A DNA stretch of 64,000 nucleotides, taken from the NCBI GenBank assembly GCA_029706075.1, contig JAINUG010000482.1, positions 62,001-126,000 on the forward strand, read 5' to 3'. Below the pieces are notes generated by a model. That model made no database searches. It was not told the DNA's origin and saw only the letters and a program-made list of their open reading frames with translations. Made by a program: the position numbers and the translations under genes. Positions 31,916 to 43,726 of this stretch are shown piece after piece (position 1 is the stretch's first letter; every line of letters starts with the position of its first letter). The DNA is from Aldrovandia affinis. Its lineage: Eukaryota > Chordata > Actinopteri > Notacanthiformes > Halosauridae.

Positions 31916-33163
31916 TCAGATCCTCTGAGATATGGACTCGAGGAATCTGAAGCTGCTGACCCGTTCAACAGCGGCCCCGTTGATGGTAATGGGCACGTGC
32001 ACACCCCTTTTCCTGAAATCCAGGATCAGCTCCTTTGTTTTCTCAATGTTGAGCTCAAGGTTGTTCCCTTGGCACCACCTTGAGAGCGCCATCACCTCGT
32101 CTGCATAGGCCGCGGTGTCATCGTTGGTAATCAGGCCCAACACCGTTGTGTCATCTGCAAACTTAATGATAGCGTTGGAGCTGTGCTTGGCTGTGCAGTC
32201 GCTGGTGTAGATGGAGTATAGGAGCGGGCTGAGCACGCATCCTTGCGGGGCGCCCGTGTTGAGGGTCAGGTAAGATGAGGTGTAAGTGCCCACCCTTACT
32301 GCCTGGGGTCTGCCTGTCAAAAAGTTCAGGATCCAGCTGCAGAGAGTGGGATTCACACCCAAGGCCACCAGCTTGGGGATGAGAATGGAGGGCACTATGG
32401 TATTGAATGCTGAACTATAGTCAATAAACAGCATTCTCACATAGTTGCCTTTCTTGGCATCCAAGTGGGAAAGTGCCTTATGCAATGTGATGGCAATTGC
32501 GTCATCTGTGGACCTGTTGCTGCGATATGCGAATTGCAGCGGATCCTGTGTGGCTGGTAGCATGGAGCAGATGTGTTCCTTGATGACCCGCTCGAAGCAC
32601 TTCATGATGATGGGTGTTAGTGCTACGGGTCTGTAATCATTGAGAGATGTGATTTTGGCTTTTTTGGGGACGGGGATGATGGTGGAAGTCTTCAGGCATG
32701 TTGGGACGGTAGCCTGGGTTAAGGAGAGGTTAAAGATGTCTGTTAGCACAGGGGCTAGCTGAGATGTGCATGCCTTGAGGACACGCCCTGGTAGCCCATC
32801 TGGCCCCGTTGCCTTCCTTGTGTCAGTCCGCCGCAGGATCTTTGACACCTCACCTGTGTTCAGCCTTAATGCGTCTGCAGTGGGGCTTAGAACATTGGGA
32901 GACGGGGTTGGAGCCTCTGGGGCTGCAGAGGTAGGTGTGTTTACCTCAAACCGGCTATAGAAGATGTTGAGCTGGTCAGGGAGGGAGGAGTTGTTGTTTG
33001 CCTCACATCTTATTTTCCCTTTGTAGTTCGTAATTGTCTGTAGCCCTTGCCACAAGCTCCTGGGGTTGGACTCGCGGAACTGGGCCTCCAGCTTGTCCCT
33101 GTTCTGCACTCTGAGCCAACCCAGGGTCGATGGGGCCCCCCGTTGAGTCTGGATTCCATTCAA
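31916..33163 (-). pseudogene. LINE reverse transcriptase, 415 codons
   Basis: The longest clean RT frame in the window. It has ATGPDGLPGRVLK (residues 118-130), NDYRPVALTPI (175-185), FIDYSSAFNTI with catalytic Asp (246-256), GAPQGCVLSPLLYS (304-317) and the catalytic FADD box (335-338). The endonuclease domain is absent. A one-base frameshift near 31930 moves the last part to 31485-31901. Target-primed reverse transcription would be its role. The first Met is internal, since the copy is truncated. Confidence 0.85.
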
Positions 33164-33302
33164 GGTTTCTGCAAGGCCCAGGGGAGTTTCCCCAAAAGAG
33201 AGAGGGAGGGGTTTTTGCCTTGGGAGCAGTTTTTCCTTGCCACTGTCGCTTCTGAAGCTTGCGCAAATGGGGGCTGGGGCCAGAGATGATTAGAACTGGT
33301 TA

Positions 33303-33957
33303 TGTGTATAATCCATATATCTGTATAATTAAGTCTATGGTAAAATGAGCACTTAAATCATGTATCAGAACTTGTGTTTAAAACAATGTCTGTAATCTGT
33401 TGAACTATAAGGAATGTAGCCTCACACACACACATACACTGGAAACTGTAAGAATGTAAACTTCCACGCAAAGCAGTCACAGAATATGTCACAGAATGTA
33501 TTGAGTTATTTTGTATCCCTGTAAAATGTTCAACTGGCTTGGCAAGTTATAAACATGTCATAAACGATTATTTTTAAGGTGAATGGCTTAGCAAAACCAC
33601 CATTGTTTAATGGTGAGGTAAGAGATTTGGCAAAACCACTATGGTTTAATAGCCAACTGGGTGGGGAAGTAGGAACCACTATGGTTTAACGATGGGGATA
33701 ACCATTTAAGGGAATTTACCATTGTTTCCGGATGACTAATGTTAAGTCAGCACAAATGTAAACCAATTGGAGCTAGCCAGGGGAATAAACTAATGAAATG
33801 TAACTGTTGAAAGAGTATAAATGGTGTTGCAAATCACAGAAATATCGAAGCAACTTGCAAGATGTTCTCGGCTTTGTGAATTCGTTTGGAATAAAAGTCT
33901 GACACTCTGAAGATCTTCTGCCTCAGCCTCTTATCTGAATTACTGAATAATTGAACA
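33303..33957 (+). repeat. Candidate solo LTR
   Basis: TATAAAT at 33816-33822 and AATAAA at 33890-33895 have spacing normal for U3-R of an LTR. Upstream are three imperfect AACCACTATGGTTTAA-type repeats. Edges TGTGTATA (33303) and TTGAACA (33957) give TG...CA, but no target duplication or primer-binding site supports them. Confidence 0.4.
33592..33690 (+). promoter_or_regulatory. Three AACCAC repeats, RUNX-like
   Basis: About 20-bp repeats at 33592-33611, 33631-33650 and 33672-33690, spaced about 40 bp. Each has AACCAC, the complement of the RUNX core GTGGTT, and a palindromic ACCACTATGGTTT form in two of them. The repeats are seen; the binding factor is inferred. Confidence 0.45.
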
Positions 33958-36685
33958 AAAAGGACTTTAAAGGATTTTAAAAGATTCTGAAAACCGGGAA
34001 AGACTTCGATTTTCCACAACAAACTGCAGGGAGAGTAGGGAGGTCTGGGCCGAGATTAAATCAGCCTTCTGGACAGCGGACTGGCAGTTCCATAGTCCGC
34101 CTGCTACCACCACTTTGACACCAGAAGATCTAGGAGGGTGGATGAGATTGGAGAGCTTACACCTGTGAATAGAATCTCTCCTTTTAGGAAATCTAGGAGA
34201 GGAGACACGGACTGTTTGTAAGTACCTTACTATTTTCATTAAGACATAGGTTTTTCTTTATCACTGTATTCCACAGAGAATTCAAACAAAACCTGGGAAG
34301 GAGGTAATCATTTTAAAGAAGGTTGCAGTAATGGAACTACGATCCCTACACCATTAATTAGGTTGTTGGAGTGTTATTATTTCAGTTGCGTTAATGAAAC
34401 TGCAGCTGTGAATTTGCACCCTCTCAGTCTATATATCAGTCTGGGTCTTAAAGTCCTACTGGCTACATTTAGAAGTCCTTTTGTCATTTATCTGAAACAA
34501 TCCAATCTGCTGTCGGCCCTGTTTTTCCTCCAGTCGCAGATTCACTTACATCCAGCCTAAGTACCATGTAGTTTCATGTGTCGTATAAAGTCTGCTTAGG
34601 TACAGCAACTAAAAGCTTAAGTGCATCTTTGGGCATCATTCAGAGTTTTATGTCCTCCTTAGGAATGAAGAGAAATTAAATCACACCAGACACTCAGAGA
34701 CAACGGCCAGGCCCGCTTTTAACAGGTTCAAAGATCTCTCACTACCAATAAGAGCTGGAAATAATCCAAATATGACAGAAAAGCCTCCTTAAATCTTTCA
34801 GCAAAGACATGAATAACAAAAGAAAGAAAAAGAAAGCAGAATATAAACCTCAGCTCCAAATAAACCTGTTCACTGGTTTCAGCGAGTTTGTGTAAATGAA
34901 ATACCACAGATCTTTATCTGACATAAATTGCCATCTCTGTACTGTTTATATGGTAAGCTAGGGAATCCTCATAAGCATTTGTCCCAATTCCTTTCCCAGC
35001 ATCCATCAGCAACTACAGCTCTGGCCTTTGAGCTCTGCAATCTGTTAAAAGAGATAAATAATCAGATTTGGCACAACATTCCTTCTTTCACATTCCTCTT
35101 GTCTAACACTTAATAATAATAATCATCATTAAATCACAGAGGTAAAACTTTTGAGTGCACCATAGGAGAAAGCTTGTTGTGAGCCCATGGTGGTAAGTGA
35201 TATTTATTAGTATCTGAAGTGAATAAATATTTGTGTGATCTGTGCAGGCAGTGGCTAGATTAAAGCCTTGATTACACTGGATCCCTGTGGTACTGTTGAG
35301 CATCTATTAGTATGGCAATTCACTATACAATTCACCAATTTGTCCATGCTATTTGCCAATGCATGCAGTGACAATACAAGCCCAAGTATTTTCATTGCTT
35401 GTTTTATTTGTGTTTATTAACCAAATAAATGAAGGATGTTTTTCTTTGACCATAAAAAAAGGTTCACAGATTTTTTTAATGATTGTTTTGGCCCAAATTC
35501 TGCCTATGGTTTCCCACATCGCTGTAAAATGATCGTTAGAGTTCTCTCCCCCAGGCCACCTGACAATAATGCAATATTGGCAGACTGCAGACAGACACTA
35601 ATGTAGATCATTTGGTGTAAATTCTGTAATTTACTACTGTTTAGTCATCCGGCATTTTTAAGGATGCTTCCTTTGCCCACCCTGCAGAGCTTTGTGCTCC
35701 GAGAATTCCGACACACTAACGGAAATTCAATATTGAATTAACCAACATGCCTTATCTGAAAGAATGAAAACGTATCTATTTAAATAAAAAGTCAGTTCAG
35801 TGTTCACCAGTTGGGACATTTCCTTGTTAAAAACTCTTACAACATTTTCCCCTTCTACTTATTATCTGCATCAAAACAGAGGTCTTAATGTGTATGCATA
35901 ATTCATAATGAATTTTTACAAATATTTCACTCTAGAAAAAAATTGTGTTAAACACATTAATTAATGCTTCACTGCCTCCTAATTGCAATGCAAGTATCAC
36001 TTGTTATGAACAATGCAAACTCTTCAGCAAGTAATTATAATACAAAAATACTGTGATCGATAAATCGTAATACTTGAGATACAGCTTTTGCATTTTTCTT
36101 ACTGCAGGAAACCTCTCCTGGGTTTTACTGTTGCAGTTTTACAGTAGTTTTCTCCCTGGTTTACCTTCAGTCAATGCCCAGTCTCCCATTCCCCTTAAGT
36201 TAATGCACCGTGACCTCCATTTTGTCTCTGTTCCCTCCCTTTCCATTGTGTTTGTTATAAATATCACATTTAAACCTGAAAGTGGGAGATTCGCTGTCCT
36301 ACGTGACACAGGTCTCCATGCAGCTGTGTATAATAAAAGCTTTTAATACTGTTTAAAGAAATTATCTCCGATCTGTTTTTTTTCCGTTTTTCTCCGTTTT
36401 TTTCTATGACACTACAAATTAGAAAGCTGTGATTCAAATTAATCTCTAATGGCAGTGGCTGTGTATTTTGTTATAATGAAAATGTTCTGCTCCTATGCTT
36501 TTGTGGTGGCAGCGATGAGGTTGCAAATGATCAGAAGCACAGGTGGTAGCAATATAGGACAGTCCTCCAGGCTCTTGTAGCTGAGAATAATGCAACTTGT
36601 TCAGTGTCTGTGTCCATATGGCAATCTGTACCCCTCATACACAGGCACTGTCTGTGGGCTGGCTCTCATGTGCATCAATGCACTG
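33958..36685. other. No gene recognised
   Basis: Long AT-rich, low-repeat stretch. 36074-36346 is a 90-codon frame with a hydrophobic N-terminus but no known domain. 35860-36010 is rich in TAAT/ATTA cores and might be a conserved non-coding element; this cannot be tested here. Confidence 0.45.
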
Positions 36686-37259
36686 TGTTATGAACCCATA
36701 AAACCACCTGCACTCCAATAGCCACGTAGTCAACCAAACGGAATGCGACAACAAAATACCACCAGTCAGACAGATATTATAAAAATACGCAGTTTATTTA
36801 CAACACTGATAAATAAAGACATACTTACAAGACAATGAAGGGGCAGAAACAAAACTAAGTCGACTACCTAAACCTAGAACTAGAAAGAAAACACACTAAA
36901 CTCTCCCATGGCAAAACAAAACAGGTCTTCCGCATTCTAACTAATCCCTACTCTAATTCTTCCCCTATCTAAAAAGTGCACAAAAGAAAGAAGGGTAGTG
37001 AAGACAGAAACAAAACCCAAACTTCCAATCCCAAAAAGTCAAAAACTCGGCAGGTCGGCACAAAGTCGAAAAAAAGAAAGGCCTCTTCAAAATTTCTCCA
37101 CTCCTTATATTCCCCAGACAGGGGCGTGGCCAGAGGATGCCACTGGAAATGGTCCTATCACAATCAGCTGATCACACATTCCCAGCATAGCTTCAATTTG
37201 CAATCAGGCACCTGCTGTTTAATAGTCTCACAGGGGTCACATTTTGGCCAGCCTTAACA
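36686..37259 (-). repeat. Solo LTR with 4-bp target duplication
   Basis: Ends TGTTA...TAACA, flanked by ACTG on both sides (36682-36685 and 37260-37263). On the minus strand it has TATAAG (37104-37109) and AATAAA (36793-36798), which set its direction. No retroviral genes adjoin. A 4-bp duplication suits gammaretroviral-like or Ty3-type elements. Confidence 0.75.
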
Positions 37260-37263
37260 ACTG

Positions 37264-38080
37264 AAATATGCAGTGCTGCTGGCTTTTTTAAATAAATGAA
37301 ACCGGGGAGCAGGGCAGGGAACAGTATCTAATACAGTTAGTTATTTTTTGCGGGCGAATCTCAACAATTAAAATATGGTGGGTAAACCCTGCAGACTCCT
37401 CACTCCTGAGCAGATTTGTGTGTTTCACCACCAGAGATAAGCGATATTAAAAAAAAGATGTTGACAAAATCATCTATGAAGGTTGAAATCTTTCTTCAGT
37501 GACTGGACGGTCAGTACCCACTCATCACAAGTTCAAGTCAAAGAATAAAAAACATTGCTTCACTGCCAAAATCTATCTAAAATCAAATCTATCTGCATGC
37601 TTTGCATCAAGTATGATTTGAGGATTGCTGTATGATGTATACATTTGAGGAGAGAACCACCATCTGTAAAAACACCTGGCATATATAGCTCACATTAAAT
37701 TATGGGTAAGCAGGCCACTTAACATTCAGTGTCTGAAAAGTTTGGCAAATTTTATTTGTGTTATTTGAAGAAAAGACAGGGAAATGATTGGCATGGTGAA
37801 GCCTTTTTTAAGCATTTGTATGGAGGGAGTAATCAATGTATTGACCAGATTAGCCGGACCCTACACCCACTCCCCTCTCAAACACTGTGTTGAAACTACT
37901 TCTAGCTGCTTATTGTTGCCCCCTCTCCCTGCTGTGGTTGATGCAGATATTCAGTTTGTGGGTGGCCATATAAGAATATAAGAATGTTTGATGACAGGAA
38001 TAGGCCATTCATCCCATCTATGTTCCTCATGTTGTCTACTATTTAGAGAATAGCTGGTATTGTAATAGAGAGTATCTAGA
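37264..38080. other. No gene recognised
   Basis: AT-rich, short ORFs only (for example 37784-37981) without domains. Confidence 0.5.
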
Positions 38081-38150
38081 AGTGCCACAAAATATATATA
38101 CATATACTGTATATATATGTATACAGTATACGTATATATTTTGTGGCACT
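38081..38150. repeat. 70-bp palindrome
   Basis: AGTGCCACAAAATATATA at the left is matched by its reverse complement at the right, with a TA-rich centre. Would form a long hairpin. Its right edge abuts the MITE that follows. Confidence 0.75.
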
Positions 38151-38554
38151 GTCATGCCAGGATGTGTCAGCTTGCCAAAATGTGTCCAGATGATGTCATC
38201 AGGTGATGCCATCGGAATTTTGGACTGTAGTTGCTATGCCAACATGATGAGCTCGCATTCCTGAATGAGAAAACCCGGAAGAACGTGTCCGGGTGTCCGG
38301 GTGCTGTCATTTAGCTACGAATAAGCTGTACAGCTAAGTTAGCTGCCTTGCTATGAACATAATATATGAATTATAATATATAATTATATTATAATTATAT
38401 AGCCAGCTAGCTACGAAGATAATAATATGCATTGTTTGTTCAGCTGTACAGCTAAGTTATATTTGGTGAACCATTCACATGAATAGGGAGCAAGTTAGCG
38501 TCTTTCCAAGTTCTTTTAAGTGGCTTTCCGCTTGCCACACATCCTGGCGTGACA
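38149..38554. mobile_element. MITE with 19-bp inverted ends
   Basis: CTGTCATGCCAGGATGTGT at 38149-38167 matches the reverse complement of 38536-38554 with one mismatch. About 400 bp, no coding capacity, with internal repeats of AGCTGTACAGCTAAGTTA. Family and target duplication not resolved. Confidence 0.6.
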
Positions 38555-38842
38555 GCACCATTGTACTCTAGGTTGGCAGGCTGTTTTCATGGTTACGGTA
38601 GCCCTTGTAGGTATTTTTTGTAAATAGTATAGCTATAAGCAAAACACAGAAAACTATTAAATTAGCTTGCTCTCATGAGTGAGGTTTTATGAGCACCTAG
38701 CATGCATTGGGGGAAGTAAGGGACAGGTAGGTTCAGGTAGGTCAGTGTCAGGTATACTGGAAGAAATCCAACAAGAACAAGACAAACACACACACATTTG
38801 CTGATACAGCAGACTCTAACCACACCTTATTGTGAGTGAGAA

Positions 38843-39190
38843 ATGTATCTTTTTTTATCACTCTGTTTGTACACAAATTGTGTACTCGGTTATAGCCTCT
38901 ATATAGCTATACAGATCTTTATATTGATACAATCTCTCTGTTGGTACACATTTTGCTACTATGCCTCTCTCTCTGTGTGGTTACACTGCATTTTATTATC
39001 ACTGTCTCTGTGGTTGTACACAGTTTGCCGTTATCCCCTACATAGGTTTGCAATGTGTTATTATCATGTATTTGCATGGATACAGTTTGTTGTTATCCCT
39101 GACATTTTCTCTATTGGTGCCCAGTTTGTTATTATCCTCTCTGTGTGTATATTTAGTTCTATCTGTGTTGGTACACAATTTCTTGTTATC
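38843..39190 (+). repeat. Degenerate minisatellite, 35-40-bp unit
   Basis: Units built from CTCTCTGTGTTGGTACACA- and TTTGTTGTTATC-like blocks, about eight copies with varied length. The repeat leaves a 154-codon frame open (38843-39307), which is not a gene. Confidence 0.65.
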
Positions 39191-39197
39191 CCCATCC

Positions 39198-39255
39198 ATG
39201 TGTGTGTGTGTGTATGTGCGTGTGTGTGTGCGTATGTGTGCATGTGCCTGTGTGC
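39198..39255 (+). repeat. (TG)n microsatellite
   Basis: Interrupted TG/CATG dinucleotide tract following the minisatellite. Confidence 0.85.
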
Positions 39256-39844
39256 AAAATTCATGCTGCTATTGAAAATGCTTAAATTGCTGCTTGTGCC
39301 TCTCTGAATTGAAAGAGCTGTCACTAATATAAATCATCTCATTATAAATGGTTGATAATGGGATTGTGGTATGTGGAGAGATTAAATAAGATTTAAGTAT
39401 CACCAAAACTAAATAAAAATATCCCGGAGCTGAAGTGGCAGAGCGCAGGAAGATTAAGAGATGAAGAACTGTTAGATAGAAGGGACTGCTTGTGTTGACA
39501 TGGTGTTGACATGACATTGTGTTTTAACTGTGATGCAAGATTTAAATGCAAAATAATAGTTTTGTCCTGGTCAGAGAATATTAATATACATAGAACTATG
39601 TATTTCTGTGCCTATGTGTGTTACTCAGGCGGAAATCAATTGTGAATCCAAGTGAACAGACAACATGTATAAAATTTAATATGACTGATGTAATTTTGTG
39701 TGGTTGACATATTTTTTCACAAATGCTAACTTGCTTTACTGAGAACTGTAAACAAATGAGTTATATGCTCAGTCTATGGCAGCGAATCCTGTGTGTATCT
39801 TTAAATATGTAAAGAGAAAGGTTGCTAAATGATATGTTAAAAGC
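39256..39844. other. No gene recognised
   Basis: AT-rich sequence with short chance ORFs. Confidence 0.5.
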
Positions 39845-39846
39845 TG

Positions 39847-40980
39847 TGTCGGAACAGTGAAGCTAGTTAAAAATGGTCTGTTCCCTGAATCCCGTAGCCC
39901 TAACAGTCAAATGCCCTTGTTTTAAGTTCAGCACTCTGAATACTGAACACAAGTGGTATTACGTGTTAAAACCCCCTCACTTATCCTACATTGAGTAAAT
40001 CTGCAAATTCATTGATAGGCAGAGCAATCTGGTGGATCAACCTTCATCAAAATATACAACTCACAATTCAATTAAAATTAACAACTAGTTTATTCAGTTA
40101 CAGCAGTTAGAAAAAATATTCAACGTCCAATCTACAGATGTAGGTTCAACTACCTTAACAAATACTAAATTGGAACATCCTCTATGTAGGGTTTAGTTCT
40201 GTCTCCTCACATATGGAACATTATCACTACCATTTCACAAGCTTGCTCATACCACGTCTAGCTCCGCTTTCATCTGGCTGCGACCTGAAAGACATAAATT
40301 CCAAACTGGATAGCCCCAACAATTATCACCCACATGGAAATAAATAGGATATTCCGGCTTCACAAATACTAATTCTAGACATAAAATTTACACATAGTAA
40401 TCCCAAAAGAGATGAAAGGGGAAAAAAAGATTTTCTCTCTCCAAAAATGCAAACGCATCCAGCCAAGGTGTTAGCTGGTACCAGATCTTCCAAGAGAAAC
40501 AGGAAAAAGGACAGAGACTAGAATAATCCCCACCAATCTAAGCACCGTGTCACCAACAGACTTTAAGTGTTTGGGGGGAGGGTGTGGGCTCACTCCTTTC
40601 TTTGCCCATAATTTATGATTAGGGGGGAGTTGCAGTGCAAGCCAGGTTCAGACCTTATTTTTATATTTTTGTTTTGGATCACTTACAACCACAATATATC
40701 TTTTCAAGGTTGCCATTGGTATGCTCCTCTCATGTTGATAGTTGTGGCGATATCAAACATCACTAGGGCCTGGGGAAGCCAGCTTAATTTATACCGAGAT
40801 GCTGGTTGAGCTGATGTTTGGAGAGGTATAATATGCTCATAATATGCTACCAAGTGACAAGGCCAATCTTATCATGTTGACCTCTGTTTAATCTGGCTGG
40901 CCATATTATTTTCTCCATGATCCATAATCCCAGCTCATAGGTAGTAGTTGTGGGGTGTAGCACTGGTTCACGACCGCTAC
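39847..40980 (-). repeat. Solo LTR, copy 2
   Basis: Same family as 21972-22760, longer by about 300 bp internally. Begins TGTCGGAACA (plus view) and ends near CGCTACA, so TG...CA; shared sequence with copy 1 stops at about 40880. Minus-strand AATAAA (plus TTTATT near 40090) sets the direction. 40981-41282 next to it shows no feature. Confidence 0.5.
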
Positions 40981-41282
40981 ATACCCAACTGCCCTGGCTT
41001 CACTCACAAAGCCATAAACCCGCCAAAGATGGCCCCACTCTGTCTGCCTGCACAGGATGGCTAAAATGCACCTCCCCGACAGCTGACTATTTAAGAAATG
41101 TCTATTTAATGTGTTTTATTGTGGCAATTTACATTAGTGACTGTCATTCTGCCAGAAAGCTTTTAAAATCTGCTTCCTTCGATTGTTTTACTGTCTGTAC
41201 TTTTATTTATGAATAGAAATGGAAGCCTTCACTTTAAAACTGAATAGCATCAATATTTGCTGGGTGTGTTGAACACTCAGCA

Positions 41283-42061
41283 ATGATATGGGAACAGATC
41301 CAAAGAGCTAAGCAAGAGAAAAGTGACCTGCATGTCGTGTGGCTAGATGTCGCAAATGACTATGGATCAGTCCCGCATCAGCTCATTGATTTTGCCATGG
41401 AGTTCTTCTTCATGCCTGAATGCATCAGGGGTCTGGTATCCAGCTACTTCAAGGATTTACAGATGTGCTTTGACCTCCAAGACTTCACTATCGGGTGGCA
41501 GCAGTTGGAAGTAGGAATTGCCATGGGGTGTTTCATCTCTCCCATATTGTTTTTGGCAGCCTTCGAGATCATCCTAATTGGCGCAAGACAGATGGTAGGA
41601 ATAATAAAGCTACAATCAGGGCAGAGGCTACCTCCACTGGCTACATGGATGACGTCACAAGCATCTTGCAGACAGCAGCATGCACAACAAGACTTCTGAA
41701 AAGACTGGATGAGCTGGTGTCCTGGGCAAGAATGAAGATAAAACCTTCCAAGTCGCGAAGCCTACCTCTCAGGAAAAGTGTCAGAAATGACAATACCATC
41801 TTTGTTGCAGGTGGAGAGCAAATTCTGCTGTTGGTCACACAGCCCATCCAAAGCCTGGGGAGGCAGTACACCACAGAACTCTCTGTCAAGCAGATGGGGA
41901 AAGCCATACAGAAACAACTCTCAGATGGTCCAGCAATAATCGACCAAAGCCAACTCTCTGGAAAGTATAAGGTGTGGTGCTATCAGTTTACACTGTACCA
42001 AAGGGTGATGTGGCCACTGAAGATTCCCGTAACCATTCCCTCACCAACAGCAAGTAGGATG
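41283..42061 (+). pseudogene. RLE-type retrotransposon, reverse transcriptase part
   Basis: 41283-41699 encodes the RT palm start (HVVWLDVANDYGSVPHQLI with a catalytic Asp), then GIAMGCFISPILF. A frameshift at about 41590-41640 moves to 41495-42121, which has the catalytic box YMDD (41642-41653) and WARMKIKPSKSRSL. YMDD is unusual among non-LTR elements, which mostly use YADD or FADD. The 5' end is missing. A solo LTR interrupts the gene at 42066; it resumes at 42528. Confidence 0.75.
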
Positions 42062-42527
42062 GATGTGTCGTGGAAATTAAAACTCAGCAGGATCAGAGAG
42101 AATTCCTTTAAACAGTATTAAAGCTTTAATTACGAGCAGTTGCACGGAGACCCGTGTCACGCAGGACAGCGAATCTCCCGCCTTCAAATTCAAATTGATA
42201 TTTATATCCAACACAACGGAAGGGGAGGGAACAATCACAAGGGGGAAGTAACAGGGTGTTAACTTACAGGTAAATGGAGCTATGGGCTAACGTGAAGGTA
42301 TAACAGGTTGTTAGAACAGCCATCCAAGGGTCTTAAACCAATGGGAAACGAACAACTGTTCCTTTGAAGTTGTGGCGCGAAAAGCCTTTTGTCTCTGACT
42401 TCTGTGGCGCTGCAGTTTGGACCACTCCGAACTGCAGCGTCACACTGAGTTAATTAGTGTCTACTGTCCACCTCTGTGGATGTGGTCTAGCATCCCAACT
42501 CGATACAAATTTCTTCCTCCACAGATG
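42062..42527 (-). repeat. Solo LTR inside the RLE-type retrotransposon
   Basis: The LTR proper is 42066-42523, starting TGTCGTGG and ending CCTCCACA, flanked by GATG (42062-42065, 42524-42527). Removing it rejoins SRMDG with ANSHIRKWLGLP of the host gene. The minus strand holds TATAAATA (42199-42206) and ATTAAA, so it points left. Different family from the other LTRs. Confidence 0.8.
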
Positions 42528-43726
42528 GAATAGCCAACTCACACATCCGAAAATGGCTGGGGCTACCATGTTGTCTTTCTGAAACAGGTCTCTTCGGGAG
42601 GAACATCTTGCAGCTGCCTCTACAATCCATCAGCCTGGGTTACAAGCAGGGAAAGACTAAACTAGTCCAGGAGCTGAGAGAGTCCACTGACCAGTTGGTG
42701 AGGTGTGCGGATGCCCAGCTGTGCACAGGACAAAAGTGGAAAGCTCAAGTTGAAGTGGATCAGGCGATCCACTAGAAGTTCTCGGTAGAGTCCAGGCAGG
42801 AGGACAGGACTTGGATGGGGAGAAGCACTGTGATTCTGGTCCAAGGTCAACAGGAAAGAGATGGTTGTGCCAGAAGTGGCAAAGATGGAGGAAGAGTGGT
42901 ACGAGATCAAGACAGTGTCACAAGGTCATCAGGGAGGCTGGACTACATGGAAGGGCATTGTCAGCAGGCCGATGAGTTGGTCGGACCTGTGGAAAATTCC
43001 TCAAGCCCGACTCAGTTTCCTCATCAGAGCAACCTATGACACTCTTTCTTGTCCCCGCAACCTTCACCAGTGGTTTGGCAATGAAGAGTGCTGCCCACTC
43101 TGCATTCTCCCAACGCAAGCCTCCGACACATCCTGTCAGGATGCAAGACCGTGCTGTCCCAAGGGCACTATAGATGGCGACATGACCAGGTCCTAAAGAA
43201 ACTAGCGGAGACTTTGGAGGTCTGTAGGCAGGCTACAAACAGTGGATGTTCACCAGCAACAAAACGCCACATCCAGTTCATCAGGCAAGGAGGGAGCGCT
43301 GAAAGCACCACCAGTTTGAGAGCTCCAGCAAGACTCCTTTCCCCCGGCAAGGAGTGGGGTATAAGAGTTGACCTCAGCAGGCACCTGCAATTCCCCAGAC
43401 AGATTACCATCACAACTCTCTGTCCTGACATAGTGGTGTGGTCCACTAATGCCAAGACCGTACTCCTCATCGAACTAACTGTCCCATGGAAGGAGGGCAT
43501 AGAAGCTGCCTATGAGAGAAAAAGGCAGAAGTATTCAGACCTGGCTGCTGAGTGCACGGAGGCTGACTGGAGGTCTGTCTTCTACCCTGTGGAAGTAGGA
43601 TGCAGAGGTTTCGTCAGCACATCAATGACACGCCTACTCAGGGACATGGGAGTGACAGGTGCCAAGCTACAAAAGGCAACCAAAGAGCTGTCTGAAGAAG
43701 CAGAGAAGGGCAGTTTCTGTCTGTAG
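42528..43726 (+). pseudogene. RLE-type retrotransposon, zinc finger and endonuclease part
   Basis: 42528-42860 continues RT thumb sequence with frameshifts (ANSHIRKWLGLP, FGRNILQLPL). 42861-43196 includes GGWTTWKGIVSRPMSWSDLW and the start of a zinc finger (CCPLC); after a frameshift, 43088-43726 has its second half (HILSGC), then a PD-(D/E)xK nuclease pattern: PD at residues 113-114 (43424-43429), ELT at 129-131, and Lys in KRQKY. This order (RT, CCHC, restriction-like endonuclease) is that of R2/R4-type LINEs. The clade is not assigned. Confidence 0.75.

Larger units (their letters stand above)
31070..33165 (-). mobile_element. Non-LTR retrotransposon, 5'-truncated
   Basis: Contains the RT frame 31916-33163, the C-terminal frame 31485-31901 and a 3' UTR that ends in an AT-rich stretch and a (TTGAAAC)n-type tail at 31070-31100. 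It is not an L2: residues around the catalytic box and the tail differ. I leave the clade open (I/jockey-type group). Confidence 0.8.

Noticed and set aside
36074..36346. 90-codon ORF with signal-like N-terminus
   Set aside because: No family match recognised, no neighbours or splice signals that support it; kept only as a note.
38843..39307. 154-codon ORF with repeated hydrophobic segments, like a membrane protein
   Set aside because: It is the translation of a degenerate 35-40-bp minisatellite ending in a TG tract.
21972..40980. LTRs at 21972 and 39847 as the two ends of one 19-kb provirus
   Set aside because: The 17 kb between them holds unrelated elements in both orientations and no matching internal retroviral genes.
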